Made by a program: the position numbers and the translations under genes. This document shows positions 1-8,081 of a stretch of DNA of 48,602 nucleotides, piece by piece (the stretch's first letter is position 1; every line of letters begins with the position of its first letter). Where the stretch lies: NCBI GenBank assembly GCA_026645945.1, contig JAPKMO010000023.1, forward strand, positions 1 to 48,602. The letters are read 5' to 3'. A model generated the notes under the pieces. The model was not told where the DNA came from. It did no database searches and saw only the letters and a list, made by a program, of their open reading frames with translations. The stretch comes from Anaerolineae bacterium. GTDB lineage: Bacteria; Chloroflexota; Anaerolineae; Aggregatilineales; Phototrophicaceae.

Positions 1-16
1 TGAGGAGAAAATTCGC

Positions 17-1096
17 TTGTTCGATCTAAAAGCCCATCTTAAGACGCTGGTGGAAACGCACGCGCCGTCCGGCTATGAAGGCCCCATCCGCGAGATTATC
101 CGCGCGGCCTGGCAGGGACTGACCGACCGTTTGGAGCAGGATAAACTCGGCAGCCTGATCGGCATTAAACAGGCCGAAAAGCCGCTTGACCCGCCGCGCC
201 GGGTGATGCTGGCCGCCCACATGGACGAAATCGGCCTGATGGTGCGCGACGTGATAGACGGTTTTATCGCTGTTCACCGCATCAGCGGCGTGGATCACCG
301 GCTGATGCTGGCACAGCCGGTCATTGTGCATGGCCGCCGCCCGCTGCCGGGCGTGGTCGCCAGCGTGCCGCCGCACCTGCTTTCTGCCGAAGCGCGCAAA
401 AAGTACCCGCATTTTAACGATCTGCTAATTGACGTGGGACTGCCCGCCGCCGAAGTGTCCGAACTGGTGCGAATCGGCGACCTCATCACGCCGGACGCGC
501 CGCTGCTGGAACTGAACGGCCAGCGCGTGGCCGGCAAGGCGATGGACGACCGTGCCTGCGTGGCGGCGGTTACAGTCTGCCTGGAGGCGCTGAAGGGGAT
601 GCGCCACCGCTGGGACGTATACGCCGCCGCGACCGTCCAGGAAGAAACCGGCCTCTATGGTGCGGCGACGGCGGCCTATCACATCCAGCCGGACATCGCC
701 ATCGCGTTGGACGTGACCTTTGCGCCGCAGCCCGGCGTGGACAGTGACGATACCGCCGAGATGAACGGCGGGCCGGCGGTCGGCATCGGGGCGAATTTCC
801 ACCCCCGGCTGGTCGAAAAAATCAAGGAAACGGCCAAAACCTACGAAATTAAAGTTCAGGACGACATCCTGCCCGCCGCCAGCGGTACGGACGCCTGGGC
901 AATTCAGGTGGCGCTGGCCGGCATCCCGACGGCGCTGTTGAGCATCCCGATACGCAACATGCACTCGCCGGTGGAGACGGTTGATCTGCGCGACATCGAA
1001 CGCACGGGCCGCCTGCTGGCGTTTTTCATCGCCGGCCTGGACGAAAATTTCCTCAAGGCGCTGGCCTGGGACGAGATCAAAAACAGCGCGGGTTAA
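17..1096 (+). CDS. M42 family metallopeptidase (aminopeptidase/deblocking type), paralogue 1
   Basis: A 359-residue protein of the M42 family: cytosolic dinuclear-metal aminopeptidases that usually form tetrahedral dodecamers and trim peptides. The full ligand set is visible: H68 and D70 in AAHMDEIG, D178 in AMDDR, catalytic E209 and ligand E210 in VQEE, D232 in ALDVT, and H316 in MHSPVETVD. The start is TTG at 17, because GAGGAG lies at 2-7 with good spacing and the protein begins like the other family members. The next M42 gene follows after 45 bp, so co-transcription is likely. The preferred substrate cannot be told from sequence; glycosidase annotations sometimes given to this family (FrvX) are not supported here. 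Confidence 0.93.
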   Translation: MFDLKAHLKTLVETHAPSGYEGPIREIIRAAWQGLTDRLEQDKLGSLIGIKQAEKPLDPPRRVMLAAHMDEIGLMVRDVIDGFIAVHRISGVDHRLMLAQPVIVHGRRPLPGVVASVPPHLLSAEARKKYPHFNDLLIDVGLPAAEVSELVRIGDLITPDAPLLELNGQRVAGKAMDDRACVAAVTVCLEALKGMRHRWDVYAAATVQEETGLYGAATAAYHIQPDIAIALDVTFAPQPGVDSDDTAEMNGGPAVGIGANFHPRLVEKIKETAKTYEIKVQDDILPAASGTDAWAIQVALAGIPTALLSIPIRNMHSPVETVDLRDIERTGRLLAFFIAGLDENFLKALAWDEIKNSAG

Positions 1097-1141
1097 CATC
1101 AAAAAACGTTTTTTCACGAATTATCCGTCAGGGAGGGGCGA

Positions 1142-2188
1142 ATGCTGTTACGCGAACTTTCGGAGGCTGTCGGCGTTTCGGGGCAGGAGGACGCCGTTCG
1201 CAAGCTGATTTTACCGGCCATTCAGGAGCATGTGACCGATATTCGCGTGGATGCGCTGGGCAGCATCACCGCCATTAAACCCGGCAGCGACCCAAACGCC
1301 CCGCGCGTGATGGTGGCGGCCCACATGGACGAAGTGGGTTTTATGGTCACGGGGTTTGACGGCGACGGGCTGATTCATGTCGCGCCGGTGGGCGGCATTG
1401 ACGAGCGCATCCTGCCGGGGCTGCGGGTGAAAATCGGCGAAAACCAGGTGCCAGGCGTGATCGTCTGGACGCCTATCCACAAAAGCGCCGGCAATAATAC
1501 GCCGCAAAAAATCAATGCGCTGCGGATAGACATCGGCGCCAGCAGCAAGGAAGAAGTGAACGCCAGGGTCAAACGCGGCGACCGCGTGGCCTTTGACAGC
1601 CGTTATATGGAACTGGGCGACCATATCCTGCGCGGCAAATCATTCGATAACCGCGTCGGCTGTTCGCTGCTGGTGGAGCTTTTGCAGGGCGGGCCGTACC
1701 CGGCAACGGTGCTGGCGGCTTTCACCGTCCAGGAGGAAATCGGGCTGCGCGGCGCGCGGGTGGCGGCGCGGGTTCTGAACCCGGACGCGGCGCTGGTCAT
1801 CGAAGGCACGACCGCCAACGATCTGCCCAGCCCGACCGCCGAACCGGACGACGAAGACGAAATCAACCCGGCCTGCCGCCTGGGGGCCGGGCCGGCGCTG
1901 ACGATCATGGATCGCAGCATGATAACCGACCCGCGTCTGCTGGTCTTTTTGCGCCAGACCGCCGAATCCGCCGGCATCCCTTACCAGCTTAAAACACAGC
2001 TTGGCGGCGGCACGGACGCGGGCGCGATTCACATAATGAACGGCGGCATCCCCTCGGCGGTGATTTCAGTCCCCTGCCGCTACATTCACAGCCCATCGGC
2101 CTACCTGCACCGCGACGACTACGCCAATACGCTGCGGTTGCTGCAAGCCGCGCTGAAGGGGTTTGAGCGAGGTATACTTTCGCGGTAG
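1142..2188 (+). CDS. M42 family metallopeptidase, paralogue 2
   Basis: A 348-residue M42 protein, clearly diverged from its upstream neighbour. Expected metal and catalytic residues are H61 and D63 (AAHMDEVG), D169 (SFDNRVG in place of MDDR), E198 and E199 (VQEE), and H316 (RYIHSPS). The fourth-ligand region reads VIEGTTAND, the Glu variant seen in the YsdC-like branch, rather than the Asp of paralogues 1 and 3. An acidic insert (DDEDE) follows at about 236-240. The ATG has a strong GGGAGG site a few bases upstream. It probably works as a separate homo-oligomer or mixed complex with paralogue 1; that is inference. Confidence 0.93.
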   Translation: MLLRELSEAVGVSGQEDAVRKLILPAIQEHVTDIRVDALGSITAIKPGSDPNAPRVMVAAHMDEVGFMVTGFDGDGLIHVAPVGGIDERILPGLRVKIGENQVPGVIVWTPIHKSAGNNTPQKINALRIDIGASSKEEVNARVKRGDRVAFDSRYMELGDHILRGKSFDNRVGCSLLVELLQGGPYPATVLAAFTVQEEIGLRGARVAARVLNPDAALVIEGTTANDLPSPTAEPDDEDEINPACRLGAGPALTIMDRSMITDPRLLVFLRQTAESAGIPYQLKTQLGGGTDAGAIHIMNGGIPSAVISVPCRYIHSPSAYLHRDDYANTLRLLQAALKGFERGILSR

Positions 2189-2207
2189 GCGGAACTGGAA
2201 TGTTTGT

Positions 2208-3176
2208 ATGAATAATCTACCGCTGTGGGACAGCAGCAAACCAATCGAGACGACTTTTAAACCGGATGCTGAAATTATCCTGTATGAAGGCTATGTGGGT
2301 GATTTTCTGGCCCAGATTCCCGACCGGACGGTTTCGCTGGTGGTTACGTCTCCGCCCTATAACCTGGGGAAAAGCTACGAGACGCGCACAGCTGTTGAGC
2401 ATTATCTGGAAACCCAGGCCGAAATCATCGCTCAGCTTTGCCGGGTTTTGAAGGATGACGGCAGCATATGCTGGCAGGTCGGGAATTTTGTCGAAGATGG
2501 CGAGGTGTTCCCGCTGGACATTTTTTACTACGACATCTTCAAGCGCCATAATTTGCGGCTGCGTAATCGCATCGTCTGGCATTTTGAACACGGCCTGCAC
2601 GCGCAAAAACGATTTTCGGGCCGTTATGAGATGCTGCTGTGGTTCACCAAAAGCGATCAGTACGTGTTCAATCTTGATGCGGTGCGCGTGCCGTCGAAAT
2701 ATCCCGGCAAACGCCATTACAAAGGCCCGAACCGGGGCAAACCTTCCGGCAATCCGCTGGGCAAAAACCCTTCCGATGTGTGGGAGATTTTGCTTCGGGA
2801 ATGGGAAGAAGGAATGTGGGAAATTCCGAACGTCAAAGCCAATCACCCAGAAAAAACCATCCATCCCTGCCAGTTCCCGATTGAACTGGTCGAACGCTGC
2901 GTGCTGGCGCTGACGAACGAAGGCGATTGGGTATTCGATCCGTATGCCGGCGTGGGGTCGTCGCTCATCGCGGCGCTCAAACAGGGACGCCGGGCGATGG
3001 GCAGCGAAAAAGAAGCCGATTACATCACGATAGCCCGCCAGCGAATGCAGGACTTTTTTTCCGGCGCGCTCAAAACACGCCCCATCGGTAAGGCCGTACA
3101 CCAACCGACCGGACGGGAGAAAGTCGCTCAACCGCCGGAAGAGTGGAACAATACGCCGGAGGAAGAGTCAAAGTGA
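2208..3176 (+). CDS. Type II DNA N4-cytosine methyltransferase (beta class)
   Basis: About 322 residues. The catalytic motif TSPPYNLGK (47-55) comes first and the AdoMet-binding FDPYAGVGS (243-251) lies near the C-terminus, which is the beta-class order. TSPPY, rather than DPPY, is typical of N4-cytosine enzymes such as those paired with BglII and BstYI. An in-frame TTG at 2163 would overlap the upstream gene; ATG 2208 gives a normal N-terminus and is preferred. The stop overlaps the GTG of the next gene (GTGA at 3173-3176), so methyltransferase and endonuclease are translationally coupled. It should protect host RGATCY sites at the inner cytosine; the modified base is inferred from family. 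Confidence 0.92.
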   Translation: MNNLPLWDSSKPIETTFKPDAEIILYEGYVGDFLAQIPDRTVSLVVTSPPYNLGKSYETRTAVEHYLETQAEIIAQLCRVLKDDGSICWQVGNFVEDGEVFPLDIFYYDIFKRHNLRLRNRIVWHFEHGLHAQKRFSGRYEMLLWFTKSDQYVFNLDAVRVPSKYPGKRHYKGPNRGKPSGNPLGKNPSDVWEILLREWEEGMWEIPNVKANHPEKTIHPCQFPIELVERCVLALTNEGDWVFDPYAGVGSSLIAALKQGRRAMGSEKEADYITIARQRMQDFFSGALKTRPIGKAVHQPTGREKVAQPPEEWNNTPEEESK

Positions 3177-3745
3177 TTGTTGCGGGAATTTACTCTTTCA
3201 AAGGCGGGCGAGAAGTAGTCGAAACCCGCTATGCGGCTGAACTGAACGAGATCAGACGAGTGATAACTTTGGTGGATCCCGAGGCGCACCGCACAAAAGC
3301 CAGCAAAGAAAAAACGATGCCGGGGAAAATGCTGTACAATCCGCGTTCGCTGAACCGGGCCGTCAAAGAACATTTTACCGCTGCCGGCTGGCGTAACTAT
3401 CGTGTGCCGTGTGAATACTCCAGCGATTACTACACGCCGGAATACAAGCCGGAGACCCCGCAGGTGTCGGCTTATCGGGAGATGGATTTTATCAAGAACC
3501 GTTTGGGTGTGGAGGTTCAGTTCGGCAAATACGCTTTTATGGTCTATAACGCGTGCGCCAAAATGACCATCTTTCATAATCTGGATATGATTGATGCGGG
3601 AATCGAGGTCGTGCCGGTGAAAGCCTTTGCAAAGGAAATGTCTACCGGCGTATCGTACTTCGAGCAGTTTGTCTGGGACCTGGAGCGGCGCGGTGTAGGC
3701 GATATTGATATTCCGGTGCTTATACTGGGAGTTGCAAAAGATTGA
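3173..3745 (+). CDS. BstYI/BglII-family type II restriction endonuclease
   Basis: A 190-residue protein matching the BglII/BstYI endonuclease fold along its length. Key blocks are DPEAHRTKASKEKT near the N-terminus, the catalytic stretch MDFIKNRLGVEVQFGKY, and AKEMSTGVSYFEQ. From the GTG start the catalytic residues are D105, E114 and Q116, with the same 9- and 2-residue spacing as BstYI D119/E128/Q130; the Gln in place of the usual PD-(D/E)xK Lys is a hallmark of this family. GTG at 3173 is chosen over GTG 3143 because GGAGGAAG sits 7 bp before it and the N-terminus (VIVAGIYSF) then lines up with BstYI. It overlaps the methyltransferase by 4 bp. Predicted cut site is R^GATCY, supported by site avoidance across the window. 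Confidence 0.93.
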   Translation: MIVAGIYSFKGGREVVETRYAAELNEIRRVITLVDPEAHRTKASKEKTMPGKMLYNPRSLNRAVKEHFTAAGWRNYRVPCEYSSDYYTPEYKPETPQVSAYREMDFIKNRLGVEVQFGKYAFMVYNACAKMTIFHNLDMIDAGIEVVPVKAFAKEMSTGVSYFEQFVWDLERRGVGDIDIPVLILGVAKD

Positions 3746-3754
3746 AAGGTATTT

Positions 3755-4657
3755 ATGCGTAAACTGCATTATCACCTGGTAGACGTGTTCACCGACCGGC
3801 GCTTTGGCGGCAACCCGCTGGCCGTGTTCACCAACGGGCGCGGCCTGTCCACCGAAACGATGCAGGCCATTGCCAAAGAGTTGAACCTGTCGGAAACAAC
3901 CTTCGTGCTGCCGCCGGACGACCCGGCCAACGACTGGCGCGTGCGGATTTTTACGCCCGCCGCCGAAATGCCGATGGCCGGACACCCGACGGTTGGCACA
4001 TCCTTCGTGCTGGCGTGGGAACATCTGGTCGGCGTTTCGGAACAGCAGCCGGTCATTCGCCTGGAAGAAAATGTGGGGTTAATCCCGGTCACGTTCACGT
4101 TCGCGGACGGCCAGCCGGCGACGGCGACCATGCAGCAGCTAACGCCGCAGTTCGGCCCGGTGTTTGACGACCGCGACACGATAGCCGCCATGCTCTCGCT
4201 GGAGCCGGCGGCGCTGGATGATTACCCGCTGCAAGTGGTGTCGTGTGGGACGCCGTTTTTCATCGTGCCGCTTAAAACGCTGGACGCGGTGCGGAACATC
4301 CGCCTGCGGATAGACATCTGGGAGCGCGCGCTGGCGAACTTCGCCGCGTCCAAAGTGTTCGTGTTTACGCGACAGACCGAATATCCCGGCTCGACCGTTC
4401 ACTCGCGCATGTTCGCGCCCAGCCTGGGCATCCGCGAAGACCCGGCCACCGGCGCGGCCAGCGGCCCGCTGGGCTGTTATCTGGTGAAATATGGGCTGGC
4501 GGCGGGTAATCCCGCGTTAATCGTCAGCGAACAGGGCGTGGAAATGGGCCGCCCCAGTTTCATCCACATCCGCATCGAGCAAACCGGCGGGCAGATCAGC
4601 GGCGTGTTTGTCGGCGGGCGGTGCGTGTATGTTGGTCAGGGACAGATTGAGATTTAA
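3755..4657 (+). CDS. PhzF-family isomerase-like protein
   Basis: A 300-residue member of the PhzF/diaminopimelate-epimerase fold superfamily. The start reads VFTDRRFGGNPLAVF, a typical first strand and turn; the conserved acid is E47 (LSETTFV). GHPTVGTSF near residue 77 and REDPATGAASGPLGCYL near the C-terminus are the usual second-lobe signatures. The gene starts 9 bp after the endonuclease stop with AAGG upstream, so it may share its transcript, but nothing links its chemistry to restriction. No phenazine genes are nearby, so it is better called PhzF-like than a phenazine enzyme. Substrate unknown. Confidence 0.9.
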   Translation: MRKLHYHLVDVFTDRRFGGNPLAVFTNGRGLSTETMQAIAKELNLSETTFVLPPDDPANDWRVRIFTPAAEMPMAGHPTVGTSFVLAWEHLVGVSEQQPVIRLEENVGLIPVTFTFADGQPATATMQQLTPQFGPVFDDRDTIAAMLSLEPAALDDYPLQVVSCGTPFFIVPLKTLDAVRNIRLRIDIWERALANFAASKVFVFTRQTEYPGSTVHSRMFAPSLGIREDPATGAASGPLGCYLVKYGLAAGNPALIVSEQGVEMGRPSFIHIRIEQTGGQISGVFVGGRCVYVGQGQIEI

Positions 4658-4668
4658 GGAAAGCTGTC

Positions 4669-5121
4669 ATGGCTAAGGACAAGATGCCGGATTTGAAAAA
4701 TTCGCAGCCACCGCGTATGTTGGATGTCAAAAAATTTACGGAAGACTCCAACATGGAGCCGCCGCCGTTCCAGGCATGGCGGCACGAGGGTTTTGTTGTT
4801 GTGTACCCGGAGGGGGCCCCCGGATGTATGGCCGCCAGCCTGGATGGGGAAACGTTTATCCAGCGTGTCGGCCCGCCAGCGGTGACGTTCGCTATGATTG
4901 ATGCGCTGTACGGCATCAAGCTTAAGGGGGAACGCCTGTTTCCGCCCACGTATCGAAATCTGAGTGAAGACGAGTTTTTTAAACAGGGAATGGCGGCGCT
5001 CGCCAGTTACATGGCTTTGCGCGAGGTCGGCGACGATGACGAAGAAGTGTATGAGGATATATACCAGGCGGCGCGGGAAGATGTTTTGAGCCAACTCATC
5101 AAACCGCCGAAAAAAGATTAA
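4669..5121 (+). CDS. Hypothetical protein, acidic C-terminal half
   Basis: A 150-residue soluble protein that I do not recognise. It has a polar N-terminus, a middle with short hydrophobic strands (GFVVVYPEG, VTFAMIDALYG), and an acidic helix-prone tail (EVGDDDEEVYEDIYQ) ending in PPKKD. There is no signal peptide, membrane segment or cysteine pair. The ATG is preceded by AAGGAAAG, 11 bp after the PhzF-like stop and 21 bp before the third M42 gene, so it sits inside a tight same-strand series. Codon use and GC look native. Function unknown. Confidence 0.75.
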   Translation: MAKDKMPDLKNSQPPRMLDVKKFTEDSNMEPPPFQAWRHEGFVVVYPEGAPGCMAASLDGETFIQRVGPPAVTFAMIDALYGIKLKGERLFPPTYRNLSEDEFFKQGMAALASYMALREVGDDDEEVYEDIYQAAREDVLSQLIKPPKKD

Positions 5122-5142
5122 CGCTATAAGGAGCGCCATATC

Positions 5143-6135
5143 GTGAAAGAGCTGATACGTAAACTGGTCGAAGCCTGGGGGCCGTCTGGTTATGAACATC
5201 ATGTGCGCGAAATCATCCGGGCGGAAGTAACCGGCCTGGCCGATGAAATCACGGTAGACCCGCTCGGCAACCTGATCTGCCGGGTGGGGCAGGGCGGCAA
5301 AAAAGTGATGGTCGCCGCCCATATGGACGAAATCGGCGTGATGGTCACGTTCGTGGAAAAAAGCGGTTATCTGCGCTTCGCGCCTATCGGCGGGCTGCTG
5401 CACAGCACGCTGCTGGGCAGCCGCGTGCGCTTCGAGGACGGCACAATCGGCGTCATCGGTGTGCATGATGTCTGGGGCGAAAGCCGCACCCACGTGCCTG
5501 ATCTCGATTCGTTTTATATTGACGTGAGCGATGGGAACGGCAGCGGCAGCGTCCAGCCCGGAAACCCGGCGGTTTTCTGGCGAAACATGGAAGAACGCGG
5601 CACGCGCCTGATCGCTAAATCCATGGACGACCGGGTGTGCTGCGCCATCGCTGTCGAAACCATGCGCCGCCTGAACAAACAGACGCCGCATGAGGTGTAT
5701 TTTGTGTTTACCGTGCAGGAAGAAGTTGGCCTGCGCGGGGCGCGCCCGGCGGCCTACAGCGTCAACCCGGATATTGGCATCGCCCTGGATGTGACCAGCA
5801 CCGGGGATGAGATCAAAAACAGCAAAATGGCCGTCAAACTGGGCGGCGGGGCGGCCATCAAACTGCACGATGTCGGCCTGGTCGTGCCGCCTGCCGTCCG
5901 CGACTGGATGATCGAACGCGCGCAGGCCGACGGCATCCCGTACCAGTTGGAACTGCTCGACCTGGGTTCAACCGACGCTGCTGGGATTCAGACCGCGCGC
6001 GCCGGCGTGCCAAGCGGCTGCATCTCTGTGCCGTGCCGCTTCGTGCATACCACCAGCGAAACGGTAGACCTCAACGATGTGCAGGCCAGCGTAGATTTAC
6101 TGGCCGGATTGTTGAGCCATCCGATTCCATTGTGA
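5143..6135 (+). CDS. M42 family metallopeptidase, paralogue 3
   Basis: A 330-residue M42 aminopeptidase. Ligands and catalytic residues are H60 and D62 (AAHMDEIG), D163 (SMDDR), E193 and E194 (VQEE), D216 (ALDVT) and H302 (RFVHTTSE). It resembles paralogue 1 more than paralogue 2 in keeping MDDR and the Asp ligand. The GTG start has AAGGAG about 10 bp upstream. It is the last gene of the first block: an 80-bp repeat and then a strong terminator follow. Three diverged M42 genes within 6 kb, interrupted by a restriction-modification pair, suggest local duplication followed by insertion of the pair; that is inference. Confidence 0.93.
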   Translation: MKELIRKLVEAWGPSGYEHHVREIIRAEVTGLADEITVDPLGNLICRVGQGGKKVMVAAHMDEIGVMVTFVEKSGYLRFAPIGGLLHSTLLGSRVRFEDGTIGVIGVHDVWGESRTHVPDLDSFYIDVSDGNGSGSVQPGNPAVFWRNMEERGTRLIAKSMDDRVCCAIAVETMRRLNKQTPHEVYFVFTVQEEVGLRGARPAAYSVNPDIGIALDVTSTGDEIKNSKMAVKLGGGAAIKLHDVGLVVPPAVRDWMIERAQADGIPYQLELLDLGSTDAAGIQTARAGVPSGCISVPCRFVHTTSETVDLNDVQASVDLLAGLLSHPIPL

Positions 6136-6153
6136 ATATCCGGTTTTGATTAA

Positions 6154-6233
6154 GAGTTTATCCGTAAACCCACCAGACAGTGGGCTTAAGCCCACTGTTC
6201 TGCTATCAGATCAATCGGTTTATGGATAGGTTC
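6154..6233 (-). repeat. 80-bp MITE-like element, copy A
   Basis: One of five 80-bp copies in the window, here in reverse orientation. The ends are imperfect inverted repeats (GAGTTTATCCGTAAACC against GAACCTATCCATAAACC) around a central palindrome AGTGGGCTTAAGCCCACT. It is flanked by TAA on both sides (6151-6153 and 6234-6236), which is TTA in element orientation and fits a 3-bp target duplication. It has no coding capacity. Being between a stop codon and a terminator, its transcript could fold into a long hairpin. Confidence 0.9.
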
Positions 6234-6247
6234 TAAAGGGGTTTTAC

Positions 6248-6276
6248 CGGGTGAGTCTGGCTCACCCGTTTTTTAT
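6248..6276 (+). terminator. Rho-independent terminator
   Basis: A perfect 8-bp stem, CGGGTGAG and CTCACCCG, with loop TCTGG, followed directly by TTTTTTATT. It ends the transcript of the M42/restriction-modification block. Confidence 0.9.
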
Positions 6277-6317
6277 TATGCCTGAAGCGTTAAGGGCGGG
6301 CGAGGCGGTTCAGGGTC

Positions 6318-6323
6318 TATAAT
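6318..6323 (+). promoter_or_regulatory. Probable -10 box for the histidine kinase gene
   Basis: A perfect TATAAT 34 bp before the ATG of the kinase gene and downstream of a terminator. No good -35 is seen at the right distance, as with most candidate promoters in this window. Confidence 0.5.
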
Positions 6324-6356
6324 CCAGAAGTGGGATAATTAAGGATATTTTTCCTT

Positions 6357-7409
6357 ATGTCAGATCGTGACGAACCGCGCGAATTGGTGCCTGATGATGG
6401 GCTGGCGGCGGTTTTCCTGGCCGTGCCGGATGCGCTGCTGGTATTCAGCCGCGAGGGCCGCGTGCGGGCGGCGAACCCGGCGGCGCAGCGTTTTTTGGAT
6501 GCTGACCCAACCGGCTGGAGTCTGGAGCGCCTGGCCGCGCTGGACGGCGTTTTTGCACCCCTGCAGGACTTCCTGGATGACCTGCACCATCAGCGTTCCG
6601 CCTGGACGGCCCAACTGCATTCGGCGCGGCGCAAGCGCGACCTGGCGGTTGTTGCGTCGGCCTGGGATGGCGGCAGCGTGGTTTTACTGCACGACATCAC
6701 CGATCTGCTCGACCGGGGCCGCTTTCGAGACGAGATGCTGCGGCTGGCGTCTCATGATCTGCGCGCGCCGCTGGCGCTGGTGATGAACTACTGCGACCTG
6801 ATCGCCGCCGAACTGCCGGACGCCTCGCCGCGCGTGACGCAGTACCTGGACGTGATTCGCCGGTTCACCGGGCGCATGTTGAATCTGCTGGACGCCATCC
6901 TGCGGATAGATCAGATACGATTATCTCCGCTTGAACTGCACGAGCAAGTCAACCCGGCTGAACTGGCGCGGTTGGCGGTTGAGAATATGATATGGCCTGC
7001 CGACCAGAAAAACCAGCAGCTTGAGGCCGATGTGCAGGCCGGGACGGAGCTGCTGACGGCTGACCCGCTGCTCATCCAGGAAGCGATGGAAAATCTGATC
7101 GGCAACGCGATAAAATATACGCCGGATGGCGGGCATATCGCCGTCCGCGCCCATGTCGAGGCCGGACGTTTTCACTTCGTGGTGGAGGATAACGGGGTCG
7201 GCTTCGGCCAGGAACACCTGCCGCACATTTTCGAGGCTTTTTACCGGGCGAAGCAGCCGGGTACGGAACAGGTCGAAGGCAGCGGCCTGGGGCTGAACCT
7301 GGTCAAAACGGCCATTGAGCGGCATCTGGGTGAAGTGTGGGTGGAAAGCCGGGAAGGCGAGGGCAGCCGGTTTGGGTTCTGGCTGCCGCTTCAATCAACA
7401 AAGGAATAA
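6357..7409 (+). CDS. Cytosolic sensor histidine kinase with PAS-like domain
   Basis: A 350-residue two-component kinase with no membrane segment. An N-terminal PAS-like region (about 15-120) is followed by the phosphoacceptor H133 in LASHDLRAPL. The ATPase domain has the N box (N246, N250 in ENLIGNAIKY), G1 box DNGVGF (278-283), F box IFEAFYRA (291-298) and G2 box GSGLGLNL (308-315). All catalytic motifs are intact. AAGGA lies 11 bp before the ATG. No receiver gene is adjacent; the next gene, an esterase, starts 3 bp after the stop. The partner response regulator is unknown. Confidence 0.93.
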   Translation: MSDRDEPRELVPDDGLAAVFLAVPDALLVFSREGRVRAANPAAQRFLDADPTGWSLERLAALDGVFAPLQDFLDDLHHQRSAWTAQLHSARRKRDLAVVASAWDGGSVVLLHDITDLLDRGRFRDEMLRLASHDLRAPLALVMNYCDLIAAELPDASPRVTQYLDVIRRFTGRMLNLLDAILRIDQIRLSPLELHEQVNPAELARLAVENMIWPADQKNQQLEADVQAGTELLTADPLLIQEAMENLIGNAIKYTPDGGHIAVRAHVEAGRFHFVVEDNGVGFGQEHLPHIFEAFYRAKQPGTEQVEGSGLGLNLVKTAIERHLGEVWVESREGEGSRFGFWLPLQSTKE

Positions 7410-7412
7410 AAA

Positions 7413-8078
7413 ATGACGTTACAGGCACAGTCTTTTGAACGCCAGGTTGTTAAAACGGTGAGCCTGAATTACTGGCTGTTTCTGCCGCTCGGTTATGGTG
7501 AAGACCCGGCGCGGCGGTGGCCGCTGATCCTGTTCCTGCATGGCCGGGGTGAACGCGGCGACAACCTTGAACTGGTTAAAAAACACGGCCTGGCGCGGCT
7601 GGCCGGGGAACAGCCGGCGCTGCTGTCGCCCTTTGTCGTGATCGCGCCGCAGTGTCCGCTCGGTACGTACTGGACGCACGAACTGGATGCCCTCAATGCG
7701 CTGCTGGACGAGGCGCTGGAAAACCTGCGTATTGACCCCGACCGCGTGTACCTGACCGGCCTGAGCATGGGCGGCTTCGGGTCGTGGTTTCTAGCAATGG
7801 CGCGGCCAGAGCGGTTTGCGGCGGTCGCCCCCATCTGCGGCGGTGGCGACCCGGACGCGGCCTGCGCGTTGAAGAATGTGCCGGTGTGGGCTTTTCACGG
7901 CGCGAAAGACCGCATCGTGCGCCCGATGGAGTCGCGCCGGATGGTGCGGGCGCTGAAGGCCTGCGGCGGCGATGTTCGGCTGACCATTTACCCGGAGGCC
8001 GATCACGACTCGTGGACAGAAACCTACGCCAACCCAGAACTGTACGAGTGGTTTTTGCAGCATAAACGCGGGGGCTAA
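7413..8078 (+). CDS. Alpha/beta hydrolase, phospholipase/carboxylesterase type
   Basis: A 221-residue serine hydrolase without a signal peptide. The nucleophile elbow is GLSMGGFGS with S118; D166 (FHGAKDRIV) and H198 (EADHDSW) complete the triad. The oxyanion segment is LFLHGRGERGDN. The layout matches short cytosolic esterases of the dienelactone-hydrolase/PHB-depolymerase-like group that are often annotated prolyl oligopeptidase family. The start has AAGGA just upstream. It lies 3 bp after the kinase stop and 3 bp before the GNAT gene, so the four genes 6357-9316 appear to form one operon. Substrate unknown. Confidence 0.88.
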   Translation: MTLQAQSFERQVVKTVSLNYWLFLPLGYGEDPARRWPLILFLHGRGERGDNLELVKKHGLARLAGEQPALLSPFVVIAPQCPLGTYWTHELDALNALLDEALENLRIDPDRVYLTGLSMGGFGSWFLAMARPERFAAVAPICGGGDPDAACALKNVPVWAFHGAKDRIVRPMESRRMVRALKACGGDVRLTIYPEADHDSWTETYANPELYEWFLQHKRGG

Positions 8079-8081
8079 ACC

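Noticed and set aside
3173-3745. Specificity AGATCT (BglII-like) or GGATCC (BamHI-like) for the restriction pair
   Set aside because: AGATCC and GGATCT are also absent from the window, and the only two RGATCY sites left are GGATCC, so avoidance fits the degenerate RGATCY.
6154-6233. The 80-bp element as a dedicated transcription terminator
   Set aside because: It recurs five times at exact length with target duplications and no T-tract; a separate clear terminator lies just downstream at 6248.
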